Below, one piece after another: positions 1 to 5,493 of a DNA stretch of 6,292 bases (position 1 is its first letter; every line of letters begins with the position of its first letter). The DNA is from Candidatus Woesearchaeota archaeon (GTDB taxonomy: Archaea; Nanobdellota; Nanobdellia; Woesearchaeales; JAGVZT01). Both the position numbers and the translations under genes were made by a program. Location of the stretch: contig JAHWHA010000104.1 of NCBI GenBank assembly GCA_019323665.1, forward strand, positions 1 through 6,292. Reading direction: 5' to 3'. The notes below the pieces were generated by a model. That model searched no databases, was not told the origin of the DNA, and worked only from the letters and a program-made list of their open reading frames with translations.

Positions 1-374
1 AGAGCCTCCTCATCAATTCTAACAAGTGCTGTAAAAATCTCTACAACCTTCCTCAATCCTTCAATATATTGTTTTCCGCGGAAGATTTGTGCTGATGATA
101 GTTGCTTAATTGCATCAATGTATTTGTTTCCATATTCCTCGAGTGACACCTTACGCTGCTCAATCTCAGTCTCGTCCTTTGCCAATTCCTCTTCTGCTTT
201 TTCTGTTTCTTGCTCTTTTTTCCTCTCCCTTTCTCTCATCTCTGGTGTTTCCCCTCTTCTTGTTGGGAATTCCCCAGCAATTGAATGGGATATGTGCAAT
301 ACTGAACTTGAGAACCTGACCATCTGTATACCGAGAAATATCTGCAAGAATCTTAGGATGACCATGTAAGGCAC
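1..374 (-). CDS. Membrane-associated coiled-coil protein, N-terminal part (runs off left edge)
   Basis: Unrecognised protein; 124 codons are visible and the frame is still open at base 1. I chose the GTG at 374-372 because an AGAGG Shine-Dalgarno (384-380) lies 5 nt upstream and overlaps the TAG stop of the preceding gene, leaving an 8-nt gap. ATG codons at 365 and 239 are alternatives. Residues about 3-30 are hydrophobic to amphipathic (MVILRFLQIFLGIQMV), consistent with a membrane helix or in-plane anchor. Residues about 46-80 are extremely charged (RERERKKEQETEKAEEELAK), typical of a coiled coil or single alpha-helix. Residues about 80-124 form a further helical segment. It is the fourth gene of the leftward operon, so it probably works with the membrane proteins encoded upstream. 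If translation began at 239 the product would be soluble. Confident that it is coding; function unknown. Confidence 0.8.
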   Translation of the reverse strand, partial: MPYMVILRFLQIFLGIQMVRFSSSVLHISHSIAGEFPTRRGETPEMRERERKKEQETEKAEEELAKDETEIEQRKVSLEEYGNKYIDAIKQLSSAQIFRGKQYIEGLRKVVEIFTALVRIDEEA

Positions 375-382
375 TTGGTCCT

Positions 383-1021
383 CTAGAATGGAGATTTTGG
401 ACACCCCCTCGATTCTCTTTTTGATTTCAGGTAATTCAGAATAAATGGTGCTGGAACAAGGAAAGTGTTTGATCTGGCTAGCCAAGTAGCTGTATCAATC
501 CAATCCTCAATATTGGCTATTATGCTGAAGGATATAAAGAATGCCACCGCATACACCATCAATAGCCAGAATCTGTGCCAATGATCAGTTGGGTTCCATC
601 CAAGATATCGATGAGCAACCACAACAGGTAGCACAATCAAAGCAAGGGCAAACCCAACAACCCATTCCTGAAGAAGATATTCAAGTATTGATCTTTCAAA
701 ATTAAGCAGCACAGTGGCCATTGTGGCTATCACAACTGCAATCACCAAAGCCTGTCTCTGATGGCCTTCTCCAACAATCTGCCTCACGACCATGCTAAGT
801 ATTGTGAATATTGTTATCCAGATCATGAATAAGAATATACCAAAGAAATTTTTTGCATTCTTAAAGACGTCCAGTGCAAAGAACTGTGTTATTGCTCCCA
901 GTACATCGCCTATTAGCTCAATGATGTCTGAGAACATGTTGTCACTGCTTTGGGCATGGACAAATGTTGTGGTAAATATAAGAAATACAAAAATCAATAC
1001 CCACTTGTTAATTATTTTCAT
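383..1021 (-). CDS. Polytopic membrane protein with signal peptide, paralogue A
   Basis: A 212-residue protein with a clear N-terminal signal sequence (basic MKIINK, hydrophobic core, likely cleavage after VHA at residue 23). A short amphipathic stretch follows (about 29-53, containing IELIGDVLGAI and ALDVF), then hydrophobic segments at about 57-78, 91-106, 116-136 and 150-170. The loop at about 136-152 is rich in His and Trp (H137, W142, H147, W148, H149, W152). Its first 130 residues align almost without gaps to the product of 2079-2666: shared L-GDV-G-I---F-LD-F after the signal peptide and QA-V-AV-(I)MAT in the second span. The tails differ. It lies 20 nt after the stop of the Ig-like gene. 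No SD is evident before the ATG (gcgcagaATG), so translation may be coupled or weak. Family and function are not recognised. A surface or envelope complex subunit is inferred from the signal peptide and context. Confidence 0.9.
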   Translation of the reverse strand: MKIINKWVLIFVFLIFTTTFVHAQSSDNMFSDIIELIGDVLGAITQFFALDVFKNAKNFFGIFLFMIWITIFTILSMVVRQIVGEGHQRQALVIAVVIATMATVLLNFERSILEYLLQEWVVGFALALIVLPVVVAHRYLGWNPTDHWHRFWLLMVYAVAFFISFSIIANIEDWIDTATWLARSNTFLVPAPFILNYLKSKRESRGCPKSPF

Positions 1022-1041
1022 TCTGCGCCAATAACACTTTA

Positions 1042-2091
1042 TTATAACGTTTTCTGAATTTGTTTCAATGTCTTTTTTATATCAAGATAAAATGATACTG
1101 CTTGATTATACCTTGTTCTATATGCTTCAACAAGATTTTGAATATCCCTAACTTTTTGGAGTATTGCTGGGTCATTGATACTTCTAACATAGGCACTAAT
1201 CTCATTACCTGTCTTGGTTTCATCAATACCAACATATCTTACCATTCTTCTTAAGTTTTCTCTGTTAAGATCAGAATGACGGGTAAAATCATCAAAGTTT
1301 TTTTCAATATATTCAATCTCTTTATCAAGCCTTTGGCATAAATGTTCATTGCTAGGTTTTCGATAGCCTCCTGAGTTTAACAATCTTTGAATTTCTTTTA
1401 ATCTTCCCCACATTTTATTGAAATCGTCAAATATTTTACCAAGACTGAAGATCATATAGATTAGTGTGTTCTCAGAAGGTGCCTTTATTCTCTCAAGATG
1501 GGGAATACTAAAGATTTTGCCTGATGGAGGAGGTTGTGTTCCCCCATCCACTACTTCTATCTCACGGACACCTTCATAGTATTTTTTCTTCCATGGCTTG
1601 TCTGGCACTACCCTAATTCTCAGAAAATGCCTGCCTGCCGGGATGTTGTTTGGAATCTCAACGTTCTTTGACTCAAAAAGTTTGTGGCCTCTGTAATAAC
1701 GTCCTCTACCATTAGTAAGGGATTGCACGTGGTTGTCAAGCCACCAGAAGAACACACCACTGCCCTCCCAGTGCCCACTACGCACTATTGCCACAAAATG
1801 GTTCTTCTGTCTACCAACTTTTGTTCCATCCCAAGCAGGACTTCTTATATCAATTTCCACGTCTTCCTGTGGCTGAGTCTGAGGTGTACTAGCTCCAGGA
1901 GCATTTGGGGTCGTGGCTTTCTCACCAGGTTTTTCGCGGCGAGGGAATATCGGACCTCTTGGACCAGTATCACCCCCTCCTTTGCCAAATGTTTTTATTA
2001 GCTCAACAACAGTCGCAATCAGCAGGAATAGCTGCAGTATACTAATTGAGGTGAGATACGGTTTTGCGAGGTTTACAGCTAGATCTGACAT
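1042..2091 (-). CDS. Single-span membrane protein with Pro-rich linker, Ig-like beta domain and helical tail
   Basis: A 349-residue unrecognised protein with a modular layout. One uncleaved hydrophobic helix lies at about 13-33. A Gly/Pro/Thr-rich low-complexity linker follows at about 36-76. A beta-rich domain at about 77-182 reads like an Ig/fibronectin-type fold: it opens with EDVEIDIRSPAWDG, has a GVFFWWLDN core strand, and ends with alternating strands (AGRHFLRIRVV, GVREIEVV) typical of the last Ig strands. After a second Pro/Gly hinge (184-191) comes a helical, charged region at about 200-349, possibly coiled-coil. The start is supported by a GAGGAG SD (2100-2095) inside the end of the preceding gene, which it overlaps by 13 nt. 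Positive charges just after the span (K33, K37, R45, R51, R52) would favour a cytoplasmic C-terminus, whereas Ig-like domains usually face outward, so topology is unresolved. The two neighbours are paralogous signal-peptide membrane proteins. Confidence 0.9.
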   Translation of the reverse strand: MSDLAVNLAKPYLTSISILQLFLLIATVVELIKTFGKGGGDTGPRGPIFPRREKPGEKATTPNAPGASTPQTQPQEDVEIDIRSPAWDGTKVGRQKNHFVAIVRSGHWEGSGVFFWWLDNHVQSLTNGRGRYYRGHKLFESKNVEIPNNIPAGRHFLRIRVVPDKPWKKKYYEGVREIEVVDGGTQPPPSGKIFSIPHLERIKAPSENTLIYMIFSLGKIFDDFNKMWGRLKEIQRLLNSGGYRKPSNEHLCQRLDKEIEYIEKNFDDFTRHSDLNRENLRRMVRYVGIDETKTGNEISAYVRSINDPAILQKVRDIQNLVEAYRTRYNQAVSFYLDIKKTLKQIQKTL

Positions 2092-2666
2092 TTTCTCCTC
2101 AGGTATATCCCCAAAAATCCTATGCAGCAGCCGACCATTGCACTTTGCATCTTCTCAAGAAAAGGAACAAGGTCCTGTTTTGCTGCTATTGTTATCATGA
2201 GTGCCATGAAATAAAGGAATGCTTTGACGCCGTGATGCTGCACCTTGTTGGTGATGTTTGCCCATATTATAAGTCCAACAACTCCGTAGATGCATATGAA
2301 ATATATCCACACAAGCCAGTGACCAAAAACAAGGAAGAAGAACTCTCTGCGGAAGTTGAACATCACAACTGTAATTGTTGCCATGATTACCGCAACCACT
2401 TTTGCCTGCCTGCTCTGCTTACCCTTGAACAGGGCACCTGCGCCAATATAGAGTATTGTAACCAGTAGAATCCCTATAAGGAAAAGCAGGAATCCGAATG
2501 CAAGCTCTGGTTCACTAAACATATCAAGGGTGAATATCTTTCCAATGAACCCAAAAACATCTCCAAGCAGGTCTGTAATATCTTGAAACTGATTCTGGGC
2601 CAGCACAGTTGGACTTAACAATATCAAGAGAAATGCCGTAATGCATATAATAAAAGGCTTTTTCAT
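2079..2666 (-). CDS. Polytopic membrane protein with signal peptide, paralogue B (first gene of leftward operon)
   Basis: A 195-residue protein starting with a textbook signal peptide (MKKPF, Leu/Ile-rich core, likely cleavage after VLA at residue 23). An amphipathic stretch follows (TDLLGDVFGFIGKIFTLDMF, about 31-50), then hydrophobic segments at about 57-79, 88-103, 112-136 and 149-163, and a weaker one at 177-189 ending in a basic LRRK. It is a paralogue of the product of 383-1021, with matching signal peptide position, LLGDV-G/I-F-LD-F motif and QAKVVAVIMAT span. The start is supported by a GGTGG SD (2675-2671) four bases upstream and a TATA box about 45-55 bp upstream. The 3' end overlaps the next gene by 13 nt and contains that gene's SD. 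The fold is reminiscent of small secreted-then-membrane-inserted subunits of secretion or pilus systems, but I see no diagnostic motif. Function unknown. Confidence 0.92.
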   Translation of the reverse strand: MKKPFIICITAFLLILLSPTVLAQNQFQDITDLLGDVFGFIGKIFTLDMFSEPELAFGFLLFLIGILLVTILYIGAGALFKGKQSRQAKVVAVIMATITVVMFNFRREFFFLVFGHWLVWIYFICIYGVVGLIIWANITNKVQHHGVKAFLYFMALMITIAAKQDLVPFLEKMQSAMVGCCIGFLGIYLRRKCQI

Positions 2667-2670
2667 ATAT

Positions 2671-2675
2671 CCACC
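2671..2675 (-). promoter_or_regulatory. Shine-Dalgarno of paralogue B gene
   Basis: GGTGG read on the minus strand, four bases before the ATG at 2666. It resembles the archaeal GGTGA-type ribosome binding site and fixes the start of the operon's first gene. Confidence 0.7.
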
Positions 2676-2708
2676 AATTTTTTTAATACTTGTGATGTTA
2701 TTCAGTTG

Positions 2709-2721
2709 ATATATATATAAA
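2709..2721 (-). promoter_or_regulatory. TATA box of leftward membrane-protein operon
   Basis: The minus strand reads TTTATATATATAT. With transcription starting about 25 nt downstream (near 2690), the leader would be about 24 nt and carry the GGTGG site. This geometry fits an archaeal TBP/TFB promoter. The TFB-recognition element is not clearly defined: the bases immediately upstream (GAAATG) are only partly purine-rich. Confidence 0.65.
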
Positions 2722-2885
2722 CATTTCTAAAATTTGGATTTCTAAATATATTAATATGGTTGCACAAGAGATGAGAATATTCAATTCTTAACAGAATAAA
2801 ATTTCTTTCAACCCTTGCTTTTTAAAGCAAATGTATTTTGAAACGAAAGCTCTACGGGCAGAGCCAGAAATCTTCTTGTGACACC

Positions 2886-2917
2886 GCAAAATCTCCAGAT
2901 TTTATCGGCAAAATCTC
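2886..2917 (+). repeat. Direct repeat plus palindrome, candidate operator upstream of 2946 gene
   Basis: GCAAAATCTC occurs at 2886-2895 and again at 2908-2917, a 22-bp period or about two helical turns. The first copy is also the left arm of a perfect palindrome, AAAATCT-CC-AGATTTT (2888-2903), flanked by CCG/CGG that can extend the stem. The second copy abuts the AT-rich element TTAAAA expected to act as TATA box for the gene at 2946. Same-face spacing next to a promoter suggests a repressor or activator site; this is inference. Confidence 0.5.
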
Positions 2918-2923
2918 TTAAAA
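2917..2923 (+). promoter_or_regulatory. Weak candidate TATA box for gene at 2946
   Basis: CTTAAAA lies about 26 bp upstream of the ATG at 2946 and no SD precedes that ATG (aagctatctgaATG). Together these would suit a leaderless archaeal transcript starting at or next to the A of the start codon. The match to the TTTAWATA consensus is partial. Confidence 0.35.
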
Positions 2924-2945
2924 GGCAAAGGGCTAAGCTATCTGA

Positions 2946-3734
2946 ATGGGAGAGACAAACCTGATTGAGGCTTTGGAGCAGATTGCCTTAATGCCAATAG
3001 ACATAGTTGAAACGCAAGGTCAACCAAAAAAACCTCGCTATTTCCGCTATCTTGGGCAGCAGGTCAAGATGGATGAGCAATACCATAATCTGCTTAAGGA
3101 CCATGATGAATACAATCTTTTATTAAAAGAGTACCTCGCTTTTTTCAGCAGAAGAGATGCAACCAGAGAATCTATAAAAGAGGGAATGCTTGAATCAAGA
3201 ATAACCCTTTCAATGGTTGCGCAAAGCGCACTTAGCCTTGATGATGTTATTGAGATGCTAAGAGTTGTGCGCAAGGCTGCCAAGAGAGGCACTCTCAAAC
3301 CAAGCACAAACCGCAAACAGGCCAACAAGGCCTCTAAGGATTACAAATCCGCAGTGAGTATTATACACAGGATGATCAGAGATGGCCGGGGTATTGATGA
3401 TTATACCCAAACAGAGCTTGATGATATTGTTAGGAGGGGTGGCGACAACTATCATTCAGCAAGATATCATATTATATGCCACTCTGCAGAAGAACCATCG
3501 CAAGAATCTGAGTATATGTATTATCCTTATGAAGACCAGCCTTCGCGTATAACCTTTGTGTTCAGGACATCCGATATCCCAAAACTGAAGGAGCAGCACC
3601 AAAAATTGCAGGAGGTATTTGAAAGAGCCAGAGATGAGCTAAAGCTTGTGTATGAGGCTGGAAGACAGCCTCCTGAGCACCAGGAGCATTTTCTTATCCA
3701 AAATGTGAATCATTTGTACAAAATTGTGGTGTAA
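2946..3734 (+). CDS. Uncharacterised soluble, mainly helical protein
   Basis: A 262-residue protein with no signal peptide or membrane span and no motif I recognise. Residues about 40-110 are helical and charged (DEQYHNLLKDHDEYNLLLKEYL). A strongly basic stretch at about 109-134 (KAAKRGTLKPSTNRKQANKASK) could contact nucleic acid or acidic lipid. Residues 150-180 are mixed and include DDYTQTELDDIVRRGG. A YMYYPYED tyrosine cluster at about 190-197 is followed by a beta-like ITFVFRTSD segment and a final amphipathic helix (about 212-238). The ATG at 2946 is the first in frame; no SD is visible, so a leaderless mRNA is plausible. A 159-bp gap separates it from the next cassette, so it is probably its own transcription unit. 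It sits directly beside the divergent promoter region, so a regulatory role is possible but unsupported by any recognised DNA-binding fold. Confidence 0.85.
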   Translation: MGETNLIEALEQIALMPIDIVETQGQPKKPRYFRYLGQQVKMDEQYHNLLKDHDEYNLLLKEYLAFFSRRDATRESIKEGMLESRITLSMVAQSALSLDDVIEMLRVVRKAAKRGTLKPSTNRKQANKASKDYKSAVSIIHRMIRDGRGIDDYTQTELDDIVRRGGDNYHSARYHIICHSAEEPSQESEYMYYPYEDQPSRITFVFRTSDIPKLKEQHQKLQEVFERARDELKLVYEAGRQPPEHQEHFLIQNVNHLYKIVV

Positions 3735-3785
3735 GTGTTCCATTCTACCCAAATTATTTCTGTGAAATATGTGTATTAAATGAGA

Positions 3786-3802
3786 TTATTGCGAAACAAT
3801 AA
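3786..3802. repeat. Short inverted repeat
   Basis: TTATTG-CGAAA-CAATAA forms a 6-bp perfect stem with a 5-nt loop in the gap after the 2946-3734 gene. It is followed on the plus strand by an A-run rather than a T-run, so it does not look like a classical intrinsic terminator. Confidence 0.4.
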
Positions 3803-3804
3803 AA

Positions 3805-3819
3805 AAAAATCTGATTTTT
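3805..3819. repeat. Palindrome AAAAATC-T-GATTTTT, candidate operator or T-run terminator
   Basis: A perfect 7-bp palindrome around a single central base, located 75 bp upstream of the ATG at 3894. Its core resembles the AAAATCT/AGATTTT palindrome at 2888-2903 in front of the other plus-strand unit, suggesting a shared regulator. Its right arm is a T5 run, so it could instead help end transcription of the upstream gene, as archaeal termination often needs only a T-stretch. Confidence 0.4.
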
Positions 3820-3881
3820 GGTACCAATTCTCCGGTTTCTCGTCAATAAACTCTATTTAGCCTTGACACATTATTCTGTGT

Positions 3882-3891
3882 GGAGGTGATC
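3882..3891 (+). promoter_or_regulatory. Full-length consensus Shine-Dalgarno (GGAGGTGATC)
   Basis: Ten bases fully complementary to the conserved 3' end of 16S rRNA, two bases before the ATG at 3894. It fixes the start and predicts strong initiation. ACACA (3866-3870) and TGTGT (3877-3881) just upstream can pair as a small hairpin bordering the site. Confidence 0.85.
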
Positions 3892-3893
3892 AA

Positions 3894-4442
3894 ATGGCAA
3901 CAACAATATTAGGGTATAGGTTGAGCGAGAGGCAGGCACTGCTAGCGAAACTGTGTGGTGCTGTTGCAGCTGGCGCGCTTCTAGTGGGGGGTGGTCAGTA
4001 CTTAGCAAACTTAAACAGTGATATGGCAAGTAACCAGAGGCACACGCTTGTTGAGCGTGTTGACACCATAGCATTCAAGAAAAATCCAGGTGTTTACATT
4101 GACACCTTAACACAGCAGATAATATCAGCGCCTTCTGAACTGGAGGAGTATTCCAATAATATTGGCTCCTTGTTAACTGCAACCAATGAGAGTGAGCTGC
4201 TTGACCAAGAGGATAGAGTGTATTTGATGATCTCAAATGCAGCTCTGCTTCCCTCTGAAAAAGGTATTGGTGTCTGTGAAGATTATGTTATTGGCAATGC
4301 TGAGCAGCAGCAACAGGTTGACCATCTTGTAAGAGGGATAAACACTGCGCCAGTCAAGAGCTATGCAAGAGTATTTGGCACAATGATTGCTCGTATGGGT
4401 AAGGATGCCTATGGATTTTTTGAAAATCTAATTAAGAGGTGA
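3894..4442 (+). CDS. Small N-terminally membrane-anchored protein
   Basis: A 182-residue unrecognised protein. After a short N-terminus with basic residues (R9, R13, K19) comes one hydrophobic Ala/Gly/Leu-rich helix at about 18-38, best read as an uncleaved signal anchor. No typical cleavage site precedes the polar region, although a cleaved signal peptide cannot be excluded. The remainder (about 40-182) is mixed helical and soluble, with a QQQQ tract at about 138-141 and a cluster near the C-terminus (FGTMIARMGKDAYGFFENLIKR). The start is set by the consensus GGAGGTGATC. It is first in a cassette with the coiled-coil and AAA+ genes. Its TGA stop (4440-4442) lies inside the next gene's SD, implying coupled translation. 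It may tether the cytoplasmic ATPase or coiled-coil partner to the membrane (inference). Confidence 0.88.
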   Translation: MATTILGYRLSERQALLAKLCGAVAAGALLVGGGQYLANLNSDMASNQRHTLVERVDTIAFKKNPGVYIDTLTQQIISAPSELEEYSNNIGSLLTATNESELLDQEDRVYLMISNAALLPSEKGIGVCEDYVIGNAEQQQQVDHLVRGINTAPVKSYARVFGTMIARMGKDAYGFFENLIKR

Positions 4443-4444
4443 TC
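4436..4444 (+). promoter_or_regulatory. Shine-Dalgarno overlapping upstream stop codon
   Basis: GAGGTGATC overlaps the TGA stop of the anchored-protein gene and ends three bases before the ATG at 4448. It decides that start over the in-frame GTG at 4439, which is itself part of the ribosome binding site. Confidence 0.8.
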
Positions 4445-4447
4445 CAG

Positions 4448-5491
4448 ATGGTTAAGGTGGAAACAGAGGATGAGTCTGTACATCAGTATAAATCTGATGA
4501 GCTGACAGATGCTAAGAGGGTTGAACGCTGCAAAGAGGAGATTGTATTAGAGCAATCTACTGGGATAACAAAGAGCAAAACAATTAGAGATTCAATTGAC
4601 GCGATAAATGCAACCACCAGGCAAGCAGATGCCCAGGCAAGATTTTCAAATCCTGTTCTCCAGGCTCTCTACAGAAATTACATGGTGCTTGGCAACAAAA
4701 CAGCCGCCCAAATTGCCAGGGAGAATGAAAAAGCAGTCTTGCAGGTGCAGCGGGAGTATGAGGTTGAAATAGCCAATATTGACGCTCTCATAAACATAGA
4801 GAGTCGCAAACAGGCGCGTCATAAGGTTGAGTTGATGAATCTAACTGAACATTCAAAAGATTTTGAAATAGGTATTAGCCATTTTGCCAACGAACTCATT
4901 GAGCTTGAGAAGCTGTTTGCCGCACATCACCAGCAGCAGAATCCAACAGATGTTGTTGAGCTTGAGTATCTTGACGCAAGCTTTCTCACAAAACCTTACC
5001 GTGAGCTTGAGCAGTACAGAGTAGAGCTTCAGCAGGCACAGCGGATAGCATCACAAAAACTCAGCAAGTACCAATTCCAGATAAAAGTGTTGGGTAAAAA
5101 GCTGGATGCTATTGAAAGCACAATTGATGGATATGATGCGGCACGCGGAGGAATGCTTGAGGATCTACTTGAGATACAGGCTCATTTTGATGGCATGAAC
5201 GGCCCGCAGTTTGTGGAGATTTTTGAAGTTCAATGCAGAAGAGCAACACTCTCAGAGAAGGGTGAAAAGAGGATGAATGTGCGGACTGATGTTATGGATG
5301 CAATGCACGAGTCAATTGAAGAGGTTATTGATGTTGTGATGAAACCCTATAAGGCACACATTAGATGTTCTGGTGATGATAATCTAGAGCGACTCACCGA
5401 GGCAATACAAGCATCCAATCTAAGAGGAAAGAGGGCGAGTGAGAGGCTGAAGAGAGATGCTGATGCAGTAATCAACAAGTATCTCAAATAG
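4448..5491 (+). CDS. Long coiled-coil protein
   Basis: A 347-residue cytoplasmic-looking protein with no signal peptide or span. The N-terminal about 60 residues are charged and probably flexible. Residues about 85-135 (AAQIARENEKAVLQVQREYEVEIANID) and 185-230 (LEQYRVELQQAQRIASQKLSKYQFQIKVLGKKLDAIEST region) have the heptad-like, Glu/Gln/Lys-rich pattern of two coiled-coil helices. The segment between them (about 136-184) could be a hairpin tip. The C-terminal about 100 residues (240-347) look globular and helical, ending in a basic amphipathic helix. I start it at ATG 4448 because the SD at 4436-4444 is correctly placed; a GTG nine bases earlier lies within that SD. The next start codon follows its stop by two bases, so it is co-translated with the AAA+ ATPase and is a likely adaptor or substrate-binding partner (inference). 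No ATPase motif, so it is not a true SMC protein. Confidence 0.9.
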   Translation: MVKVETEDESVHQYKSDELTDAKRVERCKEEIVLEQSTGITKSKTIRDSIDAINATTRQADAQARFSNPVLQALYRNYMVLGNKTAAQIARENEKAVLQVQREYEVEIANIDALINIESRKQARHKVELMNLTEHSKDFEIGISHFANELIELEKLFAAHHQQQNPTDVVELEYLDASFLTKPYRELEQYRVELQQAQRIASQKLSKYQFQIKVLGKKLDAIESTIDGYDAARGGMLEDLLEIQAHFDGMNGPQFVEIFEVQCRRATLSEKGEKRMNVRTDVMDAMHESIEEVIDVVMKPYKAHIRCSGDDNLERLTEAIQASNLRGKRASERLKRDADAVINKYLK

Positions 5492-5493
5492 CA

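Noticed and set aside
110..369. Plus-strand open frames of 69 and 83 codons rich in Ser/Phe/Leu
   Set aside because: They are the complement of the Glu/Lys-rich coiled-coil gene running leftward. Ser/Phe/Leu runs are the expected shadow of Glu/Lys/Arg codons.
1684..2200. Overlapping plus-strand open frames of 105 and 95 codons
   Set aside because: Antisense to the Ig-like and paralogue B genes; no SD, promoter or plausible protein composition.
2064..2468. 134-codon plus-strand open frame
   Set aside because: It lies antisense within the signal-peptide membrane protein gene (2079-2666), which has an SD, TATA box and paralogue. The antisense product is rich in Cys/His/Asn with no recognisable pattern.
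383..2666. Type IV secretion pilin or VirB6-like identity for the polytopic proteins
   Set aside because: The signal-peptide-plus-spans layout is similar, but there is no VirB4/VirD4-type ATPase in the window and no diagnostic motif, so the name is not supported.
2831..2881. 16-codon ORF (ATG to TGA) upstream of 2946, possible leader peptide
   Set aside because: No SD, poor placement relative to a promoter, and no attenuator-like structure tied to it. Such short ORFs are expected by chance.
3786..3810. Hairpin followed by homopolymer as an intrinsic terminator
   Set aside because: The homopolymer on the transcribed plus strand is A, not U, and on the minus strand the T-run would precede the hairpin. 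There is no minus-strand gene here to terminate.
4448..5491. SMC/Rad50-type ATPase identity for the coiled-coil protein
   Set aside because: No Walker A or ABC signature at either end; only the coiled-coil composition is similar.
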